From JAFGSZ01 sp964492185 (GTDB lineage Bacteria; Bacteroidota; Bacteroidia; Bacteroidales; UBA10428): a DNA stretch of 20,664 bases. The notes below the pieces were generated by a model, which saw only the letters and a list, made by a program, of their open reading frames with translations, was not told where the DNA came from and did not search any database. Shown here piece after piece: positions 1-7,968 of this stretch (its first letter is position 1; each line of letters begins with the position of its first letter). Location of the stretch: positions 1 through 20,664 of the forward strand of contig CAZBJH010000057.1 of assembly GCA_964492185.1 (NCBI GenBank), given 5' to 3'. The position numbers were made by a program, and so were the translations under genes.

Positions 1-30
1 TTGTTTATTTTAAATGGTGTTCACGAGCTC

Positions 31-46
31 TCCCGCTAAGGCGGGA
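31..46. repeat. Short perfect hairpin TCCCGC-TAAG-GCGGGA
   Basis: A 6-bp GC-rich stem with a 4-base loop sits in otherwise AT-rich DNA. Neither side has a T-tract, so it does not read as a classical intrinsic terminator. It lies inside a larger imperfect inverted repeat (19-28 / 84-94), so the whole 19-94 stretch could fold as one RNA or be part of a mobile-element end. Confidence 0.45.
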
Positions 47-160
47 TCGGTTGTTACCTCGCGAATTAATAATTTAATAAGGTGCTCGGTGAACCCTCAT
101 CCCTACATGATAAGTTCTTAGTAATTCATTGGTTCGCATCCCAAATCTAAAATGTGAAAT

Positions 161-298
161 TTACCCCCTGCAATACCGGTCAAGTTTTGTTCCTGATTGA
201 TCTGTGTACTTCAAATTGTCATCCCAGTGATAAAGAATAATTTTCTCTCCCTTACCGGCTTTTATTGTACAATAATGAAGAAAAAAATCAGGGAAGTT
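161..298 (-). pseudogene. Possible remnant of a coding sequence (45 codons, no start)
   Basis: The minus strand between an in-frame TAG (301-299) and TAA (163-161) is open for 45 codons and reads like real protein in its middle (GKGEKIILYHWDDNLKYTD), but it has no ATG and I do not recognise a family. It could be the tail of a gene lost by deletion at the end of the operon, or chance. Confidence 0.2.
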
Positions 299-345
299 CT
301 ATGCCTCCCCAATTTCTATAATAACGATTTAAACATCAAACTACT

Positions 346-1389
346 TTATTCACTATAAAGATGATTAAATGTTTCAATTTTCACAGCACGGTCACGAATC
401 ACTAAAGTGTCTGAAAATGAATGTGTAGATAAGCCAAAATCAACCGAATATTGAAGGTACATTATATCCCGCTCAATACCTCCCCACATACCACCATCGG
501 CAACAAGCTTTCCATTTCCCGTCACTGAATAAGTGGTTACAGTATCGGGCTTTGAAATAGTGCATGACCCGTTTTCATCAAAATTAAGTATCAATTCAAA
601 CGGAACATCAGTATTGCTGTCTTTTTCACGTGTAGCAAGTGAAATTGACACCTCGTTCAATGACCTGGTAAAAGCCCTGCAAACCTGGTCATCCTCAACA
701 TATTTTGCATGATATACATTGACTGTATTAAGAGCAGTGTTTCCACCATTCCCGGTAACATCATCAACACCCCTGCGCAGGTAATATGCATCATAAGGAT
801 TCATATACTTTATTGCGTAAAGTATGTAATCTTTTGGTGACAATGCCCAGTCGCCCGGATTAACACGGTTTGGATTGTCAACCATACTGACCCCACTGAG
901 AATTGAGTCAGCATTTGTTACCGATGTAATTACCAACGGAATCACGTAATTATTTTCAATAGCCAAAGTATCAGCAAAAAACGCATCTGTAAGGGTAACC
1001 TCTATGCCTCCTATAATTTCCCCCTTTGGTATGAAAATCTGCATATCATTGGGCAAACTGTAATAGTTGGATGGCATTGGCTTTACCTGTTTTGTAGTGT
1101 CTTCAAAAACAAGACCGTCACAAAGTGAATTATCTACCTGCACATCTAAGACCACATCGGCTTCATTTTCATATACCCCGGCTAATGTTGCCATGATCAT
1201 GCATTTATGTTGATTGTCAAGGGTATTGTCATTTACATAATCTTTACCCAAAACAATGGTCCTAACAGGGGTTTGATATGCAAAATAAACAGTCGAATAT
1301 TCAAAATCAGGAAAATCCCATTTACCATTTTCGCAGGCAAAAAGAATTACACTGATAATTATAAATGTGATATAAACAATTTTTTTCAT
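346..1389 (-). CDS. DUF1735/DUF4361-type surface lipoprotein (SusE-position glycan-binding protein)
   Basis: This 347-residue lipoprotein probably binds glycan on the cell surface alongside the neighbouring SusC-2/SusD-2 pair. The N-terminus is a signal peptide ending in a lipobox with the acylated cysteine at residue 19 (ILFAC, then ENGK). Residues of roughly 45-165 look like a DUF1735 (BT_3987-like N-terminal) domain, including the pattern YFAYQTPVRTIVLG near residues 36-49. The remainder resembles the DUF4361-type C-terminal beta domain. Such proteins are commonly the last gene of a SusC-SusD cassette of the SusC-2 type, as here, with a 31-bp gap to SusD-2. Family placement is from remembered patterns and was not computed; no catalytic residues are evident. 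The role in glycan binding is inferred from position. Confidence 0.75.
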   Translation of the reverse strand: MKKIVYITFIIISVILFACENGKWDFPDFEYSTVYFAYQTPVRTIVLGKDYVNDNTLDNQHKCMIMATLAGVYENEADVVLDVQVDNSLCDGLVFEDTTKQVKPMPSNYYSLPNDMQIFIPKGEIIGGIEVTLTDAFFADTLAIENNYVIPLVITSVTNADSILSGVSMVDNPNRVNPGDWALSPKDYILYAIKYMNPYDAYYLRRGVDDVTGNGGNTALNTVNVYHAKYVEDDQVCRAFTRSLNEVSISLATREKDSNTDVPFELILNFDENGSCTISKPDTVTTYSVTGNGKLVADGGMWGGIERDIMYLQYSVDFGLSTHSFSDTLVIRDRAVKIETFNHLYSE

Positions 1390-1420
1390 TTTTCAAGTTT
1401 TTTTAAGTTTATTGCAGGAA

Positions 1421-3172
1421 TTACCACCCGTTGTTTTGTGTTAAATTTCCTTTTAGCACTTCGTAATAAGGAAGCGGCGGATAGTACATATAATCTTTAT
1501 ACAGTCTTTCTTCAACCTGAAATGATGTATACGTGCTATCAGCAATTCTTACACCCATGGCGGGATTTGTAAGGTTGTCCTTCCATCTGCGCAAATCCCA
1601 GAAGCGGAATCCTTCAAAACAAAGCTCCAATCTTCTTTCATTCTTAATGAGTTCGCGCATTTCTTCTTTTGTGGCAATGGAAGTTAAATAGTTATCCGGC
1701 TGAGCGATACCTGCCCTTTGACGAATAGCACCTATTACGCTTCTTGCCGAGTATGTGTTTGCCCCTGTACCATCAGGCCCCCAGGCTTCATTGGCAGCTT
1801 CGGCATATATCAGGAATATTTCGGTATACCTTATATGGGGTAAATAGTGCGGTTTGGTCAGCGAAGCAGCAGGATCCAAACTCACATCTTCGCGTACAAT
1901 CTTTCGCAGGTAATACCCGGTGCGTGTTGAGGTTGGTATGTTATCAATGGCATTTACACCTTCGGTCAGGTTCATTGTACTGCCAGCAAATTGACTGCCA
2001 TTGACAACAATGTAATTGTTCAACCTCGGATCACGGTTTTCGTATGGTCTATAGTGATTAAACTCACTATTGGGATGAGCAATCGGGTATCCGTTGGCCA
2101 TAGGAAACGCATCTACAAGGTTTTGTGATGGATTAACAATTCCGTTGCCAAAAAGTGACGGGGGGAAAATCTGCCTTTCAAGGTCGTTGCTTCCGGCGCC
2201 ACCTTCTTTACTGGTTCTCCACAACATTTCAGGCAGGTCTGCATCATTGGTCAAGTCAACAGCATCTACATTGGCTGCAGAATAAAACAAAGCACCATTT
2301 GGATCGAGGCCTGAAATACCGTTTATCTCTTTTAAGACATCTGCAGCATAATTGGCCGCGTTTTCCCATGTTATTGTTGTAGCGGCACTGAAAGCCGGAC
2401 TGGCTGCCAACAAAGCAGTCTTTGCCCTTATGGCTTTAACTATCTGCCCTGAAATGCGCAAACGAAAATCTTTTCCGAAAACCCTGTTGTAATCATTTAT
2501 CTCATAAGCTTTATATTTTTCAGGAATTTGTGATAAATCTCGTGCCTTTTCGTAATTAAGCGGCAAATATTTTTCAGCCTCTGCCAGATCACTATATATT
2601 TGTTGTACGCAATCTTCAAAAGTATTTCTGGGTTTCCAGAAATCTGAACCTTCGTCCAATACTTCAGTGACAATAGGAACCCCAAGTAAGTTGCCCGAAG
2701 CATCATATCCTGCATGTGCCTGTAACAAATGGTACATAAAGTATCCTCTAAGCGCATAGGCCTCTCCAATATTACGCAGATAGAACAGCGTATCAACAGC
2801 CTCGCTCAGGTAAGACCACTCTACTTTGTCTGCCTCGGCCAAAAACCTGTTCAGGTATATAATAGCTGTATAAGCGCTCCCCCAAGCTTCCGTTGGGTTC
2901 ATGATTGCCGACCACTGTCCGGTTGCCATATATAGCAGGCTATTTGCCTTATCGTTGGTTACCGCGTTGTCTGTAGCAACATCTGAGTAAAAATAATTAT
3001 AACTATTAGTTGGTATGCTTGCATAGGCATTTAACATCAGGCCTTCAGCAAATAAAGCATCATCGTAAATATCATCCAGTGTCCGGTTATTTTGATCTAT
3101 CGGTTCCAGAAGATCTTCACATCCAACGAATATGAAGATGGCCGAAAAGAGTGTTATTATAATTTTGTTCAT
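1421..3172 (-). CDS. SusD/RagB-like starch-binding-family outer membrane lipoprotein (SusD-2)
   Basis: This 583-residue SusD-family lipoprotein is expected to cap its partner SusC-2 and deliver oligosaccharides into the transporter pore. The signal peptide ends in a lipobox with the cysteine at residue 18, followed by ED, an acidic start typical of surface-exported Bacteroidota lipoproteins. The family hallmarks are an N-terminal helical TPR-like region with the LRGYFMYHLLQAH segment near residue 142, and the C-terminal RagB block containing RYTEIFLIYAEAANEA, the NERRLELCFEGFRFWDLRRW motif and a terminal NGW. Its length is normal for the family. It starts 29 bp after SusC-2, so the two are translated from one transcript. 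The substrate cannot be read from the sequence. Confidence 0.93.
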   Translation of the reverse strand: MNKIIITLFSAIFIFVGCEDLLEPIDQNNRTLDDIYDDALFAEGLMLNAYASIPTNSYNYFYSDVATDNAVTNDKANSLLYMATGQWSAIMNPTEAWGSAYTAIIYLNRFLAEADKVEWSYLSEAVDTLFYLRNIGEAYALRGYFMYHLLQAHAGYDASGNLLGVPIVTEVLDEGSDFWKPRNTFEDCVQQIYSDLAEAEKYLPLNYEKARDLSQIPEKYKAYEINDYNRVFGKDFRLRISGQIVKAIRAKTALLAASPAFSAATTITWENAANYAADVLKEINGISGLDPNGALFYSAANVDAVDLTNDADLPEMLWRTSKEGGAGSNDLERQIFPPSLFGNGIVNPSQNLVDAFPMANGYPIAHPNSEFNHYRPYENRDPRLNNYIVVNGSQFAGSTMNLTEGVNAIDNIPTSTRTGYYLRKIVREDVSLDPAASLTKPHYLPHIRYTEIFLIYAEAANEAWGPDGTGANTYSARSVIGAIRQRAGIAQPDNYLTSIATKEEMRELIKNERRLELCFEGFRFWDLRRWKDNLTNPAMGVRIADSTYTSFQVEERLYKDYMYYPPLPYYEVLKGNLTQNNGW

Positions 3173-3201
3173 GATATTATATTTTTATTTTCATATTATA
3201 C

Positions 3202-6003
3202 TTAAAAATTAGCCCTTAACCCCAATTCATATACCTGAAATTGCGGAGAACTTCCGACATTCAGTTCCATTATATCTTTGTTCTTTGCAATTAACAACAG
3301 GTTTGAACCTTTTAAGAAAACTGCAAACTGACGGATATATGATTTCAGTGCTGTATTGAGTGGAAAATCATAGGATATCTGCACCTTGCTCAGGCTAATG
3401 TAATCAGCATCATAAATCCAGAAGTCCGATGTCCTGAAATTGTTATTGCTTTGCTGTGAGGTCAAACGAGGATATCTCGCCGTGTTCCTGGTCTCTTCCG
3501 TCCATCTGTCCAAAACAACTTCGGAATATTTATTGTCACCCTGCACCCAATAATAATTTCCACTTTTCAAACCATTTCCGCCAATTGAACCATTAGCTCT
3601 TATGAAAAGAGTGAAACCCTTATAATTTGCAGATAAGTTAATACCATAAGCAAAAGGGGCGATCAATTTTCCAATTTCAACAGCGTCACGGGGATCAACA
3701 ATATTGTCACTGTTTTGATTGACATATTTGATATCACCGGGTTTTACAACACCAAAAATCTGTGCAGGACTATTCTCTATTTCTGTCACATCGTTAAAAA
3801 ACCCATCACTCACCAAACCAAAAATAGCATCTACAGGTTTTCCGGTACGGTTCTGGTATACATCGGCATTCAACTCGTCCCATTTCTTTACCTTGGTGTT
3901 GGTATAGATTGCATTCACACCCATATTCAATACCATATCGCCTATCTGTTTCCTGAGGTTGATCAATAAATCAAATCCTGACCTGCTGTAACTGTTATAA
4001 TTGGTATAAGGAACCAGGGTTGTATAATAATTTGGATATTGTGAGAACCTCTGGGTTGGCAATCCATCAATTAGTTGTGTAAAATACATTGCCTGAAACC
4101 AAACCATGTTTTTGAAAAGTGAAGCTTCCATTCCTATGTTTACCTCCTTTCTCTGTATATAAGACAGGTTGGGGTTGGCCCCCTGAACCGATGTGGTTGC
4201 CTGGTTATAAAATTTGCCGTCTAACCATGAGTAATATGCCTGTGAGGAGTAGATATTCTCATATAGATAATAGTCGCTAATTTCTATGTCGGTGTTCAAA
4301 ATACCGGCAGAAGTTGACAATTTAAGGTGGTTGATCACAGATGAACCAGAAAGAAAATCTTCGGAACTGGCCAGCCATGCAAAACTAATGGTTGGAGAAA
4401 ACCCTGTTCTTTTATTTTCGGGCAATTTGTTCGAGCTGACAAGGGCCCCGCTAAAATCAACCCAATACCTGTGATCATAGTTATAACCTAATTGCAGCCC
4501 GAGGTTGGTGTTATTATTGGGCTGGACTACGTCTGTTGTGCTCCTCGTAATGCCATTTGCTATCAGCATAGCTGATATATTGTTTCTCTGACCGAATGTT
4601 CTTTGATAATCGAAATACAGTGAAAGCCCGATGCCGCGTGTTTGCGATGTTGCATTGATTTTATGTTCACCAGACCTCTCATCACTCCCAAATTTGGTAA
4701 GTCCCACTATATTGGTGCTTTCCGGAATTGAATCCCATAAGGGTTGATAAACCGAGTAAGAATTTTCAATGGCTTGAATATAACTGTTATAATAATCGGC
4801 ATTAAACCTTGTATTGAAAGACAAGCCTTTCGTCAGACCACCCAGATCAACCTTTATGGTGTTGGTAACCTGAAGAATCCTGTCAACATATTCCAGGTAA
4901 CCCCCGGCATATAAATCGGCAAAAGGATTTGAAAGATATTCCTGGTTACCGCCCAGTATATATTTCCCGTCAATGATATTACGGCTGTTCTCGGCAAGCA
5001 GCAATACTTCGGTTGAATCGGGGGATATTGAACCAATCGGGATTAACGGGGAATACTTATGTGGCTGAATGGCAGCAGCATCGCCCCAATAATTGCTCAA
5101 ACCCCTTCGGCTGTTGCTCATCACTGCAGATATATCAATGGTACTTGAGATAAATCTGTTCAGCCTCAAATCAACATTGCCGCGGATATTAAACCGGTTG
5201 TCGCCTTCATTCTGTCCTTCACCGACATTTAATAAGGTAGAGTTATTATACCAGCCTATATTTGAATAAAACCGGGCATCTTTGTTACCTGCATTGAGCT
5301 CGGCATTGACATTGTTATAATTCACCGATTTTTTTAAATATTCAGACGAATAATAATCTATGTCAGGATACCTGTATCTGTATTTGTTCCCGTTTCTGTG
5401 CAGACTTATCAATTCATTACTAAATTTTGGTTCAAGCCCGTCATTTACACGTGCCTCATTGTAATATTCCATATAATCGGCAGCGCTTAAGTACTCGGGA
5501 AAAGCTTTCGGGGTGCCGATTCCTTTTGATGCCCAGACTTTAATTTTACGTTCGGCTGACTCACCCCTTTTGGTGGTAATTAAAATTACCCCTTTGGATG
5601 CATGACTGCCATATAAAGCAACTGCATTCACCCCCTTCAGTACCGTAATCTGGGCTACCTCTTCAAGCCTGATATCAGAATAATTACGAGGCACACCATC
5701 AATCATCACCAGTGCATTTTCCATACCCCAGATATTGTTTGACCACAACAAGCCCCCTATTCTACCGGCAAAACCATCGGTAATGCTCCTGCTGTAATCT
5801 ATATCAATATATTCACCAGGGTTCACAACACTGATATCAGCATTCAGGTCCCTTTTGTCAATCTCCCTGAACCCAATGTTGACCTTTCGGGAAACACTGT
5901 CTTCAACAGGAATTATCGTGTATGTAGATTCCTGCGCATATACACCTGCAAATGTGCAGGCAAGTATTACACAACAAAAAAATATTTTATTATAATATCT
6001 CAT
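3202..6003 (-). CDS. SusC/RagA-like TonB-dependent transporter, short form (SusC-2)
   Basis: This 933-residue outer membrane TonB-dependent receptor is predicted to import oligosaccharides with SusD-2. A signal peptide spans about residues 1-23 (ending VYA, then QES). Unlike SusC-1, it has no carboxypeptidase-regulatory-like domain. The mature protein goes almost directly into a divergent TonB-box-like segment (KVNIGFREIDKRDL, residues 40-53) and the plug, where ENALVMIDGVPRN and ITVLKGVNAVALYGSHASKGVILITTKRG are clear family landmarks. The rest is a beta-barrel ending in ELGLRANF with a terminal aromatic residue. This short class is usually coupled to SusD plus DUF1735-type lipoproteins, as found downstream. 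The 88-bp gap after SusD-1 contains no clear -7 box, so it is probably co-transcribed with the first pair. Confidence 0.92.
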   Translation of the reverse strand: MRYYNKIFFCCVILACTFAGVYAQESTYTIIPVEDSVSRKVNIGFREIDKRDLNADISVVNPGEYIDIDYSRSITDGFAGRIGGLLWSNNIWGMENALVMIDGVPRNYSDIRLEEVAQITVLKGVNAVALYGSHASKGVILITTKRGESAERKIKVWASKGIGTPKAFPEYLSAADYMEYYNEARVNDGLEPKFSNELISLHRNGNKYRYRYPDIDYYSSEYLKKSVNYNNVNAELNAGNKDARFYSNIGWYNNSTLLNVGEGQNEGDNRFNIRGNVDLRLNRFISSTIDISAVMSNSRRGLSNYWGDAAAIQPHKYSPLIPIGSISPDSTEVLLLAENSRNIIDGKYILGGNQEYLSNPFADLYAGGYLEYVDRILQVTNTIKVDLGGLTKGLSFNTRFNADYYNSYIQAIENSYSVYQPLWDSIPESTNIVGLTKFGSDERSGEHKINATSQTRGIGLSLYFDYQRTFGQRNNISAMLIANGITRSTTDVVQPNNNTNLGLQLGYNYDHRYWVDFSGALVSSNKLPENKRTGFSPTISFAWLASSEDFLSGSSVINHLKLSTSAGILNTDIEISDYYLYENIYSSQAYYSWLDGKFYNQATTSVQGANPNLSYIQRKEVNIGMEASLFKNMVWFQAMYFTQLIDGLPTQRFSQYPNYYTTLVPYTNYNSYSRSGFDLLINLRKQIGDMVLNMGVNAIYTNTKVKKWDELNADVYQNRTGKPVDAIFGLVSDGFFNDVTEIENSPAQIFGVVKPGDIKYVNQNSDNIVDPRDAVEIGKLIAPFAYGINLSANYKGFTLFIRANGSIGGNGLKSGNYYWVQGDNKYSEVVLDRWTEETRNTARYPRLTSQQSNNNFRTSDFWIYDADYISLSKVQISYDFPLNTALKSYIRQFAVFLKGSNLLLIAKNKDIMELNVGSSPQFQVYELGLRANF

Positions 6004-6091
6004 TTTCGGTGTTTTTAAAATTTGGGAAATAACTGTTTCATCTTTTAAATTATGTATATCATAAAGTTATGTACCTTGTTACACATTTCAT

Positions 6092-7957
6092 TTACCATCC
6101 GGGGTTTTGTCCAAATTCGGGATAGATGTTAACCTGGTCGGTTGGCAATGGTAACCAGTAGTGTTTATCCTCTACTACTCTTGTTACTACCACCCTCTCC
6201 CTCATATTAACCGGTAAAAACCTTCCTTCAACAGTATCGCGGTCAAAATCGATAGCCGTTTTTTCCCTGTATTCCATGTTTTTGGCAAGCAACCATCTGC
6301 GAAGGTCTATAAACCTGATATTGGCTTCACACATAAGTTCAACAGCCCTTTCCCTGATAATTTCACCCATGAATGCATCTTTTGATTCAAGGAATCGTGA
6401 ATCAACATCTCCGACATTGGCCCTGTTCCTTACAGCATTCATGGCATCGGCAGCAGTAAGCACATAATCGCTTTCTCCGGGATGGCTGCTGAGCGCTGTG
6501 CCATATCCATGCAATACAGCCTCGGCATACATCAGGTAAACATCTGCCAGGCGCATAAATGAAGGGACATTTATTCTCTGCTGGTTTTCATCGTCAACCG
6601 GGTTTGCAGTAAGGTTGATGAATTTTTTCATTATATAACCGGTTCGGCTTCCATTATTATCGGCACGGTAGTTGCCATTAGTTTTACCATCGCCACCATA
6701 AAGATTTGCATAACGCCTGTGATTTTCTGTCGAATCACCGCCCTGAATTACCTGTTCACCATCATGAACGATAAACTCATAAAAACGAGGATCACGATTC
6801 GACCATGGATCGGCAGGATCATAACCCGAGCCTTCGGCATCGAGAGGAAGACCATTGGCCATACCAAAATTCTTTACATAATTATGACCGGGTGCAACCA
6901 TGTTGCCATCATATCCTAAAACCGCCGGCAACCATAGTGACATGGAAGGATCATAACCCGGTCCATTCCAGAAAAACCTCGGGGACATCAACGATTCCGG
7001 AAAACCTGGTAAAACATTGCTTAATGTATAAAAGTTTTCGTGATACCTTTCCCATTCTGTCAGTTGGTAAGGCGCCTGACCTTTATGTGAAAGGTACAAA
7101 CATTTATAAAACGAAGCAGCGGCTTTCTTGCACAACTCTCCATCATAAGCGGTATTACCGGTTGATTCTTTGTTCATCAGCGGACTTCCTGCAAAGAGGT
7201 AATTCTTACCTGAATATGCATAAGCAACCGATTTTGTGATCCTTTGAAAATTATTCCCGAGGGTAGCCCTTCCAACGCTTGTATTGTCCCAGTCTGTCGG
7301 CAGAAATAGGGCAGCTGAATCCAAATCCCGTGCAACTTTTTTAGCGGTTTCCTGATAATTTAACCTTGGCAGGTCGAGTTTACCTGAACCCAGCACTTCT
7401 TCAATATAAGGAAGGCCGCCCCAGAAACTCATCAATTGAAAATGAAAAAATCCGCGAAAAAAAAGAAGCTGTCCTTTAATTACATCTTTTTCTTCCTGTG
7501 TTGCTTCAACAAGGTCATCCAGATGTGCCAATCCAACATTGGCTTTCCTGATCCCGTACCAGCTTAAGTCCCACAACCCTTTTTGCTGCCAATCATCCCC
7601 ATTTATAGTGGTAACAGCACCATTACATGCTTTTAGCCAGCTTTGGTTCCAGCCGCAGGAGGAGTTTATCCATTCCCAGTAATCACCGTTATCGAAATGG
7701 GTTATCAATCTCCAGTCAACCGTGGTCGGCAGCACATTGTCAGACATATTCCAGTCGGCTACCCAGGTTGATTTGGTATAATCGGGCACACAATGGTACA
7801 TCTCTTCCACAAAACCCTGGAAACTTCTGAAAGTACCGAATACCTCTTCTACAGAAATATTGGCTTCGGGAGATTTGTCAAGGTATTCTTCACATGATAT
7901 CGCGAGAAAACATGTGATTAAAACTATTATATATTGTAATTTGATTATCTTTTTCAT
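6092..7957 (-). CDS. SusD/RagB-like outer membrane lipoprotein (SusD-1)
   Basis: This 621-residue SusD-family lipoprotein is the partner of SusC-1, starting 11 bp after it. The signal peptide ends in a lipobox with the acylated cysteine at residue 22 (FLAISC, then EEYLDKSP), and the acidic flank suggests surface display. Family landmarks include the QLLFFRGFFHFQLMSFWGG segment near residue 165 and the C-terminal block with FMRLADVYLMYAEAVLHG, IIRERAVELMCEANIRFIDLRRW and the terminal FGQNPGW. The length is slightly above the family average but intact. It is expected to bind oligosaccharide and close over SusC-1. The ligand is unknown; the locus suggests an arabinose-containing glycan. Confidence 0.94.
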   Translation of the reverse strand: MKKIIKLQYIIVLITCFLAISCEEYLDKSPEANISVEEVFGTFRSFQGFVEEMYHCVPDYTKSTWVADWNMSDNVLPTTVDWRLITHFDNGDYWEWINSSCGWNQSWLKACNGAVTTINGDDWQQKGLWDLSWYGIRKANVGLAHLDDLVEATQEEKDVIKGQLLFFRGFFHFQLMSFWGGLPYIEEVLGSGKLDLPRLNYQETAKKVARDLDSAALFLPTDWDNTSVGRATLGNNFQRITKSVAYAYSGKNYLFAGSPLMNKESTGNTAYDGELCKKAAASFYKCLYLSHKGQAPYQLTEWERYHENFYTLSNVLPGFPESLMSPRFFWNGPGYDPSMSLWLPAVLGYDGNMVAPGHNYVKNFGMANGLPLDAEGSGYDPADPWSNRDPRFYEFIVHDGEQVIQGGDSTENHRRYANLYGGDGKTNGNYRADNNGSRTGYIMKKFINLTANPVDDENQQRINVPSFMRLADVYLMYAEAVLHGYGTALSSHPGESDYVLTAADAMNAVRNRANVGDVDSRFLESKDAFMGEIIRERAVELMCEANIRFIDLRRWLLAKNMEYREKTAIDFDRDTVEGRFLPVNMRERVVVTRVVEDKHYWLPLPTDQVNIYPEFGQNPGW

Positions 7958-7968
7958 ATCGCATTTAT

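Larger units (their letters stand above)
1..345. other. Intergenic region with structured left end
   Basis: No intact gene is visible downstream of the minus-strand operon that ends at 346. The stretch holds an imperfect inverted repeat (19-28 GTTCACGAGC against 84-94 GCTCGGTGAAC) enclosing a perfect 6-bp hairpin at 31-46, and a 45-codon open stretch on the minus strand (298-161) without a start codon. No convincing terminator with a T-tract was found for the operon. Everything here is seen in the sequence; its function is unknown. Confidence 0.5.

Noticed and set aside
52..57. Extra TGTTAC half-site
   Set aside because: No second half-site 21 bp away on either side and no TACCAT in the expected position.
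131..142. GGTTCGCATCCC resembling a tRNA T-loop
   Set aside because: The flanking bases do not form the 5-bp T-arm stem, and no acceptor, D or anticodon arms were found on either strand.
1..160. Possible group II intron or reverse-transcriptase remnant on the minus strand
   Set aside because: Some short phrases look vaguely similar, but no domain V hairpin or reverse-transcriptase coding sequence could be identified.
1207..1572. 121-codon plus-strand open frame across the DUF1735/SusD-2 junction
   Set aside because: It runs antisense to two well-supported genes and its sequence shows no signal peptide or domain pattern.
2497..2796. 99-codon minus-strand open frame inside SusD-2
   Set aside because: It overlaps a clear SusD coding sequence in another frame and has no recognisable motif; the same applies to the other overlapping frames inside the SusC, SusD, HTCS, GH43 and GH51 genes.
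6077..6082. TGTTAC in the SusD-1/SusC-2 gap
   Set aside because: It is single, on the strand opposite to the genes, and no TAnnTTTG box lies downstream in the gap.
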